From the IMG/VR virus record IMGVR_UViG_3300027659_000014, positions 42,181-106,180 of that record: 64,000 nt of DNA. One strand, written 5' to 3'. A program made the position numbers and the translations under genes. This DNA comes from a virus. Of this stretch, positions 1 to 6,720 are shown piece after piece. The notes under the pieces were generated by a model, which saw only the letters and a list, made by a program, of their open reading frames with translations, ran no database searches and was not told the DNA's origin. Each line of letters starts with the position of its first letter. The first letter of the stretch is position 1.

Positions 1-91
1 CAAATGGTTCAACATAAGTTTCAATGTTTTTTGGAATAAATGGTACAATCCATTTACCAATTCGAGCTTTTCCTCCGATGTAAGATATCAT
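1..91 (-). CDS. dam: DNA adenine methylase (Dam/D12 class), N-terminal fragment
   Basis: Only the first 30 codons are in the window; the gene runs off the left edge. The fragment reads M-I-S-Y-I-G-G-K-A-R then, at residues 25-30, TYVEPF. In D12-class N6-adenine methyltransferases the N-terminal F/Y-x-G-G-K motif binds S-adenosylmethionine and the VEPFGG strand follows about 20 residues later, so both spacing and sequence fit. Known family role: methylation of adenine in short DNA targets, in phages usually to protect against host restriction. The ATG at 89-91 is the first start in frame. Confidence is limited by the short length. Confidence 0.72.
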   Translation of the reverse strand, partial: MISYIGGKARIGKWIVPFIPKNIETYVEPF

Positions 92-109
92 ATATATATG
101 TTTTATATA

Positions 110-138
110 AAAATAATAATTTTATATTTATTTGTCAA
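110..138 (-). promoter_or_regulatory. candidate promoter for the dam-like gene
   Basis: On the minus strand TTGACA (133-138) is followed after 17 bases by TATTTT (110-115), about 20 bases before the methylase ATG. This is a sigma70-like layout, not the Bacteroidota TAnnTTTG layout. The region is very AT-rich, so chance is possible. Confidence 0.3.
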
Positions 139-171
139 ATATGTAACACTATATTTATTAAAAAAGAAAGT

Positions 172-327
172 ATGAAAACTGAAGCAACACAAGTAACCGG
201 ATGTAAAAAATGTGGACAATCGCCAAGTAAAACACAAAAATTTGTTTTTATTACTGGAGCAATAATGTTTTTATTGACAATATATGGTTTAGTTTCTTTA
301 ATATATGATATTAAATCACTATTTTAA
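172..327 (+). CDS. small zinc-knuckle/membrane protein (51 aa)
   Basis: An open frame can be read from 40, but the ATG at 172 follows an A-rich stretch (aaaaagaaag) and gives a sensible protein, so I chose it. The product has a CxxC pair (C11, C14) and a single hydrophobic segment at about residues 24-46, so it is probably a small inner-membrane protein with a cytoplasmic metal-binding tip. No function is recognised. It converges on the DnaJ gene and the two stop codons overlap by 4 bases, with no visible terminator between them. Confidence 0.5.
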   Translation: MKTEATQVTGCKKCGQSPSKTQKFVFITGAIMFLLTIYGLVSLIYDIKSLF

Positions 328-1250
328 CTTCTATTGTATTTAATATATTGATTTATTAATAAATCACCATTATGTTGGTTTTTATACCCTTTTCCTTTAA
401 CTCTTAATGGTGTTGATGTATCAACATTATTTGGGAATTTAACATTTATTTTTCCATCTGGATGTGGAACATCAAATGATCCTCTTTTTAAATCATCAAG
501 ATTTAAAAAAGCACTATATATAAGATTTGTTCCTAATTTTTCAAAGTTACCCTCATTAGTTGTTTTAACTCTAATAACCAAATTACCATATCCCCCGTTT
601 CTATAATCACCAAGTCCTTGTAATCTTAAAAACTGACCATCATCAATTCCATGTGGTAGTTGGATCTCGATTGTTTTAATCTCATTTTTTGTTCCTTGTC
701 CCCCACAAGCATAGCAAGCTGCTGTTGTTATTTTACCAACACCATTACAAGTATTACACGCTACTTGGACTATCTGTATAAACATTCCTGAACCCATTTG
801 TTTTACAACAAATCCTTTTCCATTACAAACATTACATGGTTTTTTCTCTCCCCCATTTCCATTACATGGAGGACATTTATCTTTTCTGTTATATGTTATA
901 CTTTTTTTACCCGCTAAGTATGATTCCAATACACCAATATTTATATCAATTATGGTGTCGTGAACTCTATTTTGTGAATTACGACCACCAAACATATTAT
1001 TCATAATGTCATTCATTGATTGACCTCCAAAACCGTTCATGTTAGAAAATGGGTTATTTCGTTGGTTGTTGTATTGTGATCTTTTATTTTCGTCTCCAAT
1101 AGTATCATATGCAGTTGAGATTTTTTTAAACTTTTCCTCATCCCCACCTTTATCGGGGTGATTTTCTTTAACTAAATTCCTATAAGCTTTTTTAATTTCG
1201 TCTTGAGTTGCACTTTCTGTAACTCCTAACACATTATAATAATCTTCCAT
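324..1250 (-). CDS. dnaJ: type I DnaJ-like co-chaperone
   Basis: 308 aa, shorter than the usual 370 or so. The J domain (residues 1-65) carries HPD at 31-33, the loop needed to stimulate DnaK ATPase. A short Gly/Phe-rich stretch follows (about 66-95), then four CxxCxGxG-type zinc repeats (C126/129, C139/142, C165/168, C179/182) and a substrate-binding beta domain to the end. Known role: delivers unfolded clients to Hsp70. No dnaK is seen in the window, so it presumably works with host DnaK, perhaps in capsid or replisome assembly (inference). A TATATTTG promoter element lies 33 bases upstream of the ATG. The 3' end overlaps the convergent small gene by 4 bases. Confidence 0.93.
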   Translation of the reverse strand: MEDYYNVLGVTESATQDEIKKAYRNLVKENHPDKGGDEEKFKKISTAYDTIGDENKRSQYNNQRNNPFSNMNGFGGQSMNDIMNNMFGGRNSQNRVHDTIIDINIGVLESYLAGKKSITYNRKDKCPPCNGNGGEKKPCNVCNGKGFVVKQMGSGMFIQIVQVACNTCNGVGKITTAACYACGGQGTKNEIKTIEIQLPHGIDDGQFLRLQGLGDYRNGGYGNLVIRVKTTNEGNFEKLGTNLIYSAFLNLDDLKRGSFDVPHPDGKINVKFPNNVDTSTPLRVKGKGYKNQHNGDLLINQYIKYNRS

Positions 1251-1282
1251 ATTTATTTTTACTAATTTATAATTATACTTAA

Positions 1283-1290
1283 CAAATATA
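1283..1290 (-). promoter_or_regulatory. Bacteroidota-type -7 element for dnaJ
   Basis: Minus-strand TATATTTG matches the TAnnTTTG -7 consensus of Bacteroidota sigma-A promoters and sits 33 bases before the dnaJ ATG. I do not see a well-placed TTG -33 element. Confidence 0.45.
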
Positions 1291-1300
1291 TCATAACCAA

Positions 1301-1939
1301 ATGAGTAACTTTATAATTGTTTTATTTAAAAATAAGATAAAAAAGAAAATAATAAAGAAATTTAAAACTTATAATAACGCAAAAAAATTTTATGATAAAA
1401 TTTTAAGTGAAAGTAATACAGTTATTTTTAATATGGAGACAGAAAATGGTAAGTATTGTGAATATGAACTTGGGTTTTTAGAAAGAGGTGTTGCTCACAG
1501 ACCTTATTTTGTTCGAGATAAATACGGAAGACAAATAAGGGTTGACCTTGAGGATCCTGATTTTAATTTAAAAATACTTAATGACTATAAAAAAGAAGAA
1601 TTATTATTTGATATAACAAAATCTAAAAGAATTACAGTTTTAACAATGATAAAAGAATATCTTCCAAAAGTAGGAATAAAAATGATTTCTAAACTGAATA
1701 ATAAAATTATTATTCAAAATAACGAAAAAATACATTTGTTTTCATTAAAGACTGAAGAGGATTCAAATAGACTAATAGACACTCTATCAGAATACATGAT
1801 TAACCAACAAAGGATTGATTGTATATTAATTAAAGATGGGTCAAAAGAACAAAAAAAGTACATGTATGATCTTTTAAATAAGAATGGTTATGATAAATCA
1901 ATTCTTTACCGTAAGTTTACCACTTATAAAAGATTTTAA
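1301..1939 (+). CDS. hypothetical protein (212 aa)
   Basis: No family recognised. The N-terminal 25 residues are strongly basic (runs of Lys), followed by a mixed alpha/beta protein containing a segment at about 50-80 with the look of a soluble globular domain. It is one of only a few plus-strand genes. It is transcribed divergently from dnaJ (50-base gap) and its last 42 bases overlap the 3' end of the convergent minus-strand gene 1898-2206. The ATG at 1301 is the first in frame. Confidence 0.6.
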   Translation: MSNFIIVLFKNKIKKKIIKKFKTYNNAKKFYDKILSESNTVIFNMETENGKYCEYELGFLERGVAHRPYFVRDKYGRQIRVDLEDPDFNLKILNDYKKEELLFDITKSKRITVLTMIKEYLPKVGIKMISKLNNKIIIQNNEKIHLFSLKTEEDSNRLIDTLSEYMINQQRIDCILIKDGSKEQKKYMYDLLNKNGYDKSILYRKFTTYKRF

Positions 1940-2206
1940 TTTACCAAAAATACTAATTTTTACAGGTTCTTCTATTTTAATTGTATTTTCTAAAATAAAA
2001 ACAACTTCAATTCCCGATAAATCAATTTTAAACTGATTAAATCCACTATCTATATGTCTAAAATTAGATTGTACTTTTTTAAAATCTTCATAATTTAATT
2101 CAAAAACAATAAACGATTTTCCATTTGGGAATAATGTTTGAATTCCATCGGTTATCAATGCCAATTTTTCTATTACCCCATCAACACTTTTTTGATTTTT
2201 TCCCAT
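1898..2206 (-). CDS. hypothetical protein (102 aa)
   Basis: Small soluble protein with no recognised family. It is last in a leftward run of small genes starting at about 3116. Its ATG lies inside the previous gene (34-base overlap with 2173-2379) and its 3' end overlaps the plus-strand gene 1301-1939 by 42 bases. No alternative in-frame ATG is available downstream, so the overlap appears real if the gene is. Confidence 0.55.
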   Translation of the reverse strand: MGKNQKSVDGVIEKLALITDGIQTLFPNGKSFIVFELNYEDFKKVQSNFRHIDSGFNQFKIDLSGIEVVFILENTIKIEEPVKISIFGKLKSFISGKLTVKN

Positions 2207-2379
2207 AATGTTAATTTTATTTCTTTTTGGTTTAAGACAATATCTTCTTTTTTTATTTTTTTAATCTGTTCAATAAACCGATTTTTTTCATGTTTTAAAT
2301 TAAGAATATCTTTTTCAATTTCATTATTTAACCACTGTTGGGTTTTCTCCGGATGGCTTAATAGTTTCTTCTTTGTCAT
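2173..2379 (-). CDS. small charged coiled-coil protein (68 aa)
   Basis: Almost entirely helical and Lys/Glu-rich, with heptad-like spacing over residues 14-60. It overlaps the gene before it by 56 bases and the gene after it by 34, which is more than elsewhere in the window, so the annotated start could be wrong. No function recognised. Confidence 0.45.
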   Translation of the reverse strand: MTKKKLLSHPEKTQQWLNNEIEKDILNLKHEKNRFIEQIKKIKKEDIVLNQKEIKLTLWEKIKKVLMG

Positions 2380-2761
2380 CTAATTCAATTTTATTTTCAG
2401 TAATTTCAAATTTTAATGCTTGTAAATTATTTAAATTTTCTTTTTCAAACATTTTTTTTAACTCATCAACTTTTATTTGGAATAATCTTTCTTTTTCTTC
2501 TCTTTCTTTATTATATGCAATAATATTTTTTATGTTAAAGATTGTTTCATCCACTAACTTTTCACTAAACTCAGAAACAAATGAAAAGGATCTATGTCCT
2601 GTGTTTGATTTCTGATTTTCAATTACTTTTTCTTCGTTAACAAATTTTTTGGGTAATTTCCATGTATCCGGAAACTCAATATCAAAAGATAAATATGATT
2701 TTAGTTTCCTAACTGATTGTAGATACGGAAAAAGTATTGTAAATTCTTTATATATGCTCAT
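2324..2761 (-). CDS. hypothetical protein with C-terminal coiled coil (145 aa)
   Basis: The N-terminal 70 residues look globular; residues 75-125 are highly charged and helical (Lys/Glu, heptad pattern), and the tail is acidic. It begins immediately after the stop of the membrane protein 2762-2950 (stop and start abut), so the two are probably translationally coupled. No family recognised. Confidence 0.6.
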   Translation of the reverse strand: MSIYKEFTILFPYLQSVRKLKSYLSFDIEFPDTWKLPKKFVNEEKVIENQKSNTGHRSFSFVSEFSEKLVDETIFNIKNIIAYNKEREEKERLFQIKVDELKKMFEKENLNNLQALKFEITENKIELDDKEETIKPSGENPTVVK

Positions 2762-2950
2762 TTATACTTGTATTAAATACGTTATTAAATAACTTAATGA
2801 TAAACCATTGAATAAAATTTCCCTATTACTTAAAACCATTTTTTCTGGTTTTGTTTGTAATAGGGAAATAATAAATTTTAATGCTGTTCTCACCAATAAA
2901 ATTGTTGAGAATATAAAAACAAATAAATATATTGTTTCTATATTAGTCAT
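2762..2950 (-). CDS. small membrane protein (62 aa)
   Basis: Two hydrophobic segments (about 6-28 and 46-61) joined by a short basic loop, so a small double-spanning inner-membrane protein. Its ATG overlaps the stop of the Hc1-like gene by 8 bases (ATGACTAA), a junction type that recurs in this genome. No function recognised. A phage membrane protein of this size could be a holin or a superinfection factor, but nothing in the sequence decides this. Confidence 0.6.
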   Translation of the reverse strand: MTNIETIYLFVFIFSTILLVRTALKFIISLLQTKPEKMVLSNREILFNGLSLSYLITYLIQV

Positions 2951-3116
2951 TTTTTTTTGTCTCTAAAATTTCTCCACGAAGAATTTGTAATAATGCCTTT
3001 AATTCTTGTGATGTTTTTCTAGCTCTTGTTCCAGCGCTTTTATTTCCACCAAAAAATTTAGTTACATTAAGATTTAGTTCTTCAGTTAGAGAATTGATTT
3101 TTTCTAAAGTTTTCAT
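2943..3116 (-). CDS. histone H1-like protein, Hc1 family (57 aa)
   Basis: Translated from the ATG at 3114-3116 this small gene gives a 57-aa protein starting MKTLEKINSLTEELN and containing GNKSAGTRARKTSQELKAL. This matches the bacterial Hc1-like family, whose members have a helical N-terminus followed by a G-N-K-A-A-G-x-R-A-R-K-x-S motif and are common in Bacteroidota. Family knowledge: small DNA-binding, nucleoid-condensing proteins. In a phage it might compact phage DNA or alter the host nucleoid (inference). It is less Lys-rich than chlamydial Hc1. It overlaps the next gene by 8 bases. Confidence 0.75.
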   Translation of the reverse strand: MKTLEKINSLTEELNLNVTKFFGGNKSAGTRARKTSQELKALLQILRGEILETKKND

Positions 3117-3183
3117 TTTTTAAATTAATAATAGTTTATTTTTATATATTTAAGTTTAATAAAAAAAATGTTGTTTGTAAATA

Positions 3184-3651
3184 CTACAGGACCATATTTT
3201 TATCTAATGACTTATAAATGTTTAATATTATATCTAAATCAGATTTGGTAAACGATTTTTTTTTATTAAATACATCATTAAAAAATGTTTCAATTGTTTT
3301 TCTCATTTTATCTTCTTTTTGATTATAAAACGTGTCTATAAAAAATTGATTAAAATAATCATAATGTTCTCCTTTATCTTTGAAGACTATGTTTTCTTTA
3401 TTGAAATTATTAATGGTTTTATCCCAACACCAATCAAAGTGTTTTTGTTTGTCTTCATTTGACATAACAATTTTAGTTTCATTTATATTATCATCTTCCC
3501 CCAAATAAGTTTCAAGTATTAAATAATATAAAGAAAATGAAAAGTCATAATATAATTCCATTTTTTCAGAAATTATATTATTTATCCTGAACCAGATGTC
3601 TACATCTTCAGGTTTAATTGGTTGGGTTATGTAGTTAAAAAAATTGTCCAT
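3184..3651 (-). CDS. hypothetical protein with start codon inside an inverted repeat (155 aa)
   Basis: Soluble, Asp/Asn/Phe-rich protein with no recognised family. The remarkable feature is the start: the ATG (3649-3651) lies in the 3' arm of a perfect 10-bp inverted repeat (3644-3671), so it could be hidden in an mRNA hairpin. It is flanked by the Hc1 gene cluster on one side and the virion-type operon on the other. Confidence 0.6.
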   Translation of the reverse strand: MDNFFNYITQPIKPEDVDIWFRINNIISEKMELYYDFSFSLYYLILETYLGEDDNINETKIVMSNEDKQKHFDWCWDKTINNFNKENIVFKDKGEHYDYFNQFFIDTFYNQKEDKMRKTIETFFNDVFNKKKSFTKSDLDIILNIYKSLDKNMVL

Positions 3652-3671
3652 AGATTAATACCTATGGACAA
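3644..3671 (-). promoter_or_regulatory. perfect inverted repeat covering a start codon
   Basis: Arms TTGTCCATAG (3644-3653) and CTATGGACAA (3662-3671) are perfectly complementary around an 8-base loop. On the minus-strand transcript the AUG of gene 3184-3651 lies in the 3' arm. It could be an RNA hairpin that blocks initiation, or a dyad operator for a dimeric protein. Confidence 0.6.
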
Positions 3672-3699
3672 ATAATAATATAGATTATTTATATGTAAA

Positions 3700-4914
3700 T
3701 TATTGAGTCTTTTCTTTGTATCCCATTAACGATTTCATTCTGTCAAACTCCTCTTTCAATTTACTTTTACCACCTTTTTTATTTTTTAATGGTATTTCAT
3801 CATATACTGGAGAAGGTACTCTTCCGTATGATTCATCTTTCCATTTTGCCAATTGGTCATCTTCAAAATATTTTGAAAATTTATCGTTAACTCCAGTATT
3901 TTCAGCATTTGCCCATTCTTGGTTGTTACCATTAGTAGAACTTCCTTTTATTTGTTTTTCAATTGTTTCTTTTTTAGGTGGTTTTCCGTCGTAATCAGGA
4001 ATATTCTGTCCCGCAACTTCCACATTAAAGTCAGTTCCTTCATCATCAATTTCATAAGCCATTTTATCCATTTTAGCCAATTGACCGTTACCTTTTGGAA
4101 AATGTTTTGGCTTGGTATTAAATTTCTCTTTAGATCCACTTTTAGTATAATCTAACATTTTTTTAGAAAATTCTTTCATGTAATTTTCATTTTCTTTACC
4201 AGATCCTTTATGTGCTTTTTCATAAGCTTCCAAACCTGCTGGTGTTTTTCCTTTTTTTATATTACTTTTTTCTTTTTCTTCAATAATAATATTTTCTATC
4301 AGATTAATAATCTCGTTCTCTGTAAACAATTCAGACCCATGACCAGAATTTAACCTATATAAAACATTATTATTTTCTTCCAAGGAAGAATTATCAGTAT
4401 ATTCTTTATTACCAAGTTTGAATTTTCCACCTTTTGGTGTTTGTCTTAATTTATTCGTGAATGAATTTCCTTCCGCAGTTTCATCTTCTTCCATGTAAGA
4501 TTTATCACCACACTCCATACATTCACCTTTATTCTCTTTTGTCTCTCTTTTCTTTCTTAAGAGTGTAAAATCTTCTTTATCAATTCTATTATTTTTATTT
4601 TTATCTATATTTTTTTGTTTACCAAATAATCTTTCGGTTATTTCTTCAATATCAGAATCACTTAATTTATTATTATTTCTATAACTCTTACGAGTTTCTA
4701 AAACCTCACTATTTTCTTTATATCCACATGATTCACACGCTTCTCCTTCTCTAATTTCTCCACCGCATGATTCACACATTTCTCCTTCAACATAGTCAAA
4801 TGAAGTTCCAGGTTTATTAAATTTTAATTTTTCCATTACTTCTTTTGCTTTATCCTCTAAAGTTTCATTAAGAATTTTTTTTAATAAAACATTATAATAA
4901 TTGTTATTTTTCAT
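3700..4914 (-). CDS. predicted virion-associated protein with zinc knuckles and an EF-hand-like loop (404 aa)
   Basis: Residues 1-30 form an amphipathic helix (LLKKILNETLEDKAKEV). A four-Cys zinc ribbon follows (C47/C50, C60/C63). D104-D115 fits the 12-residue EF-hand loop pattern (D1, N3, N5, I8, D9, D12), and another CxxC sits at 132-135. The middle is hydrophilic and repetitive, and the C-terminus ends in EEFDRMKSLMGY. Helical peptides of this type (E-x-x-R-M-x-x-L-M-G) recur at the ends of structural proteins of marine Bacteroidota T4-like phages as I know them. I infer a head- or core-associated role. TATTTATA precedes the gene by 13 bases. Confidence 0.75.
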   Translation of the reverse strand: MKNNNYYNVLLKKILNETLEDKAKEVMEKLKFNKPGTSFDYVEGEMCESCGGEIREGEACESCGYKENSEVLETRKSYRNNNKLSDSDIEEITERLFGKQKNIDKNKNNRIDKEDFTLLRKKRETKENKGECMECGDKSYMEEDETAEGNSFTNKLRQTPKGGKFKLGNKEYTDNSSLEENNNVLYRLNSGHGSELFTENEIINLIENIIIEEKEKSNIKKGKTPAGLEAYEKAHKGSGKENENYMKEFSKKMLDYTKSGSKEKFNTKPKHFPKGNGQLAKMDKMAYEIDDEGTDFNVEVAGQNIPDYDGKPPKKETIEKQIKGSSTNGNNQEWANAENTGVNDKFSKYFEDDQLAKWKDESYGRVPSPVYDEIPLKNKKGGKSKLKEEFDRMKSLMGYKEKTQ

Positions 4915-4935
4915 TTTCTTGTTTATATATAAATA

Positions 4936-5703
4936 TCAATGTTTATTCAATTTTTCCATTTCTAAATAAATTATATTTCTAACATAGTTTTCTGTTATTC
5001 CATAAGACTCACTTATATTTGTTATAACTCTTTTTAATCCTTTGTTTTCAAAAATTTTAAGTGCGTTAATATCCCCTTGATTACAATAAGGAAACTTTTT
5101 ACATTTTTTCTTAACTTGGACAAATTTACCTCCAGGAATTTGAGTGTTACGGCTTGGTCCCCAATCTTTTTTGTTGGTTGACTTTGCCCATATCGAGGGT
5201 CCTGAGTATTGACCTGATGATACGGTACTTGCGCCTTCTTTTGTTTCAAACTTTTTAGGTCTATTACAAGTACAATCTTTTTCTATGTTTTTACATTTTT
5301 CACAATATTTCTTTTCTTTAATTTCTTGAGATGAAAAAAGTGCTCCACCTGAATATGCTCCGGCAGATACCGATCCAGTTTCTTTAGTTTCTTCTTTTTT
5401 ACTTTTAGTTATTTCTAATAATGAATGTAGAAAATCGTTAATATCTTCAGGATTTTCTAACATTTTTTTTAATTCAGTTCTTGTTTTACTTACTGACATT
5501 TTGTTTTTAACTAATGTTAGTATGTCATTTAAATTAGTTTTTTTATCTTTTAAATAATCTTGTGGTTTTGTTTTTTTCTTTTTTTCTTTTTCTTCTTCCA
5601 TTGGTTGGAAGTTTTTTCTTTGTTTGGACAAGTCAACCCCATTTACCCCCAATCCGTTTGCGGCATTATTATATTCTTTATTAAACATGTTAATCATATC
5701 CAT
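4936..5703 (-). CDS. predicted virion protein with SGxYSGP repeats and C-terminal HTH-like segment (255 aa)
   Basis: Two related motifs, SAGAYSGGALF (about 113) and SSGQYSGPSIWAKS (about 163), are followed by WGPSRNTQIPGGKFVQVK and a Cys-containing segment (KKCKKFPYCNQGD). A CEKCKNIEKDCTC metal-binding cluster sits near 133-145. The last 35 residues (residues 220-253) look like a helix-turn-helix. I recall the SGxYxGPxxWAK/WRG module from virion proteins of other T4-like phages of Bacteroidota, but its exact role is not known to me. It abuts the neighbouring gene at 5703 (one shared base) and so is in the same operon as the spanin-like genes. Confidence 0.65.
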   Translation of the reverse strand: MDMINMFNKEYNNAANGLGVNGVDLSKQRKNFQPMEEEKEKKKKTKPQDYLKDKKTNLNDILTLVKNKMSVSKTRTELKKMLENPEDINDFLHSLLEITKSKKEETKETGSVSAGAYSGGALFSSQEIKEKKYCEKCKNIEKDCTCNRPKKFETKEGASTVSSGQYSGPSIWAKSTNKKDWGPSRNTQIPGGKFVQVKKKCKKFPYCNQGDINALKIFENKGLKRVITNISESYGITENYVRNIIYLEMEKLNKH

Positions 5704-5948
5704 TATGAACTTTTAAATTTAGATTCCCAAAAATTTCTTTGTTGGTACATTATAGTATAAAACTCCCTAAACGATTTAATTATTAATTCTTTAACATCTT
5801 TCTCTAATTTACCTCGTTTCATCTCTTTAGAAATTCTTTCTAATAATTTATCTTCAAATTGTTTAGCTGTTGCCGACCCTAAAAAGTCTTTTATTTCTTT
5901 TTTTATTAATGATTCAATTTCTCTTTTATCCGATTGTGTTAGTGCCAT
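5703..5948 (-). CDS. hypothetical helical protein (81 aa)
   Basis: Predominantly helical and charged, with no cysteine or membrane segment. Residues 5-60 show amphipathic periodicity. It shares one base with the following gene and is separated by one base from the preceding one, so it is firmly inside the operon. No family recognised. Confidence 0.6.
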   Translation of the reverse strand: MALTQSDKREIESLIKKEIKDFLGSATAKQFEDKLLERISKEMKRGKLEKDVKELIIKSFREFYTIMYQQRNFWESKFKSS

Positions 5949-5949
5949 T

Positions 5950-6363
5950 TTATTTTACTATTATCCCATATGTTAATCCTCCTATAATAGCTGAGGAAAT
6001 AATCTGAATTATTGTATTTTTTCTTTTTAATTTTCTATTGTCTGATGTAAGATCTTTATTAATATTATCAACAATTTGAAATTTATCATTTGTTTTTTGA
6101 ATAATTATTTCACTTGTTTTAAACTTTTCTTCCATTGTTATAATAATAGATTGTTGTACCTCAATTTTTTTATTTAACTCAACAACCTCATTTTTGGTTA
6201 ATTTTAAAATCGCGGAAGTAGAATCCAATTTATTTAGATCCATCATGATCTGTTTTCCTACTTTATAAGGAATACATATTTCAGTAGTATCTTCTTTTTT
6301 TGTTGTTTGGGATAAAATAGAAACCCCAAAAAACACAAATAATATTAGTATTAAATTTTTCAT
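5950..6363 (-). CDS. spanin-like envelope protein: signal peptide, coiled coil, C-terminal membrane segment (137 aa)
   Basis: An N-terminal signal peptide (MKNLILILFVFFGVSILSQ) leads into a periplasmic part with a conserved-looking CIPYKVGKQI segment (Cys30), then a long coiled coil (about 55-110) and a C-terminal hydrophobic helix (about 115-134). Proteins with this order are found beside lysis genes in Bacteroidota phages and prophages. By analogy with spanins it may link inner and outer membranes at lysis. No lipobox Cys is visible at the signal-peptide cleavage site, so it is not a classical o-spanin. Next to another membrane coiled-coil gene and an amidase-fold gene. Confidence 0.6.
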   Translation of the reverse strand: MKNLILILFVFFGVSILSQTTKKEDTTEICIPYKVGKQIMMDLNKLDSTSAILKLTKNEVVELNKKIEVQQSIIITMEEKFKTSEIIIQKTNDKFQIVDNINKDLTSDNRKLKRKNTIIQIISSAIIGGLTYGIIVK

Positions 6364-6366
6364 GTT

Positions 6367-6720
6367 TTAAAAATTATATCTTAATCGTAATAAACTATCA
6401 ATTTGTTTAGGGTTTGAGTTTTTAATTTCATTACCTTTTTGTTGGTAATAGTTATTAACAACTTCTTTTTTGATTTTAATATTAGATATTGTTGAATCAA
6501 TTTTATGTATATCTTCATTATATTTTGTTATTTTTTCATCTAATTTTTTTTGATAGTTAATCATACTATCAATATCTTTATTAAGTTGTTCAATTTGTTT
6601 TTTATCCTCTTTTGACATTCCATTATCAACTTTTGTCATATCGTAAATAATTAAACCAATTAATATAATAACAAATGTTAATATAATGTATTTGAAGTTT
6701 TCATTTAAAAAATTTTTCAT
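6367..6720 (-). CDS. i-spanin-like membrane coiled-coil protein (117 aa)
   Basis: A single N-terminal transmembrane helix (about 10-28) is followed by a long, charged coiled coil (35-95) and a conserved-looking tail IDSLLRLRYNF. This is the topology of an inner-membrane spanin with a periplasmic coil. Its ATG overlaps the previous stop by 4 bases (ATGA at 6717-6720), and the following gene (5950-6363) encodes a second envelope coil, giving a plausible two-component pair. Assignment rests on topology and neighbourhood only. Confidence 0.58.
   Translation of the reverse strand: MKNFLNENFKYIILTFVIILIGLIIYDMTKVDNGMSKEDKKQIEQLNKDIDSMINYQKKLDEKITKYNEDIHKIDSTISNIKIKKEVVNNYYQQKGNEIKNSNPKQIDSLLRLRYNF

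Noticed and set aside
2138-2383. Plus-strand frame across the small genes
   Set aside because: Antisense to three minus-strand genes, Phe/Ser-rich as expected for antisense of Lys-rich coding sequence.
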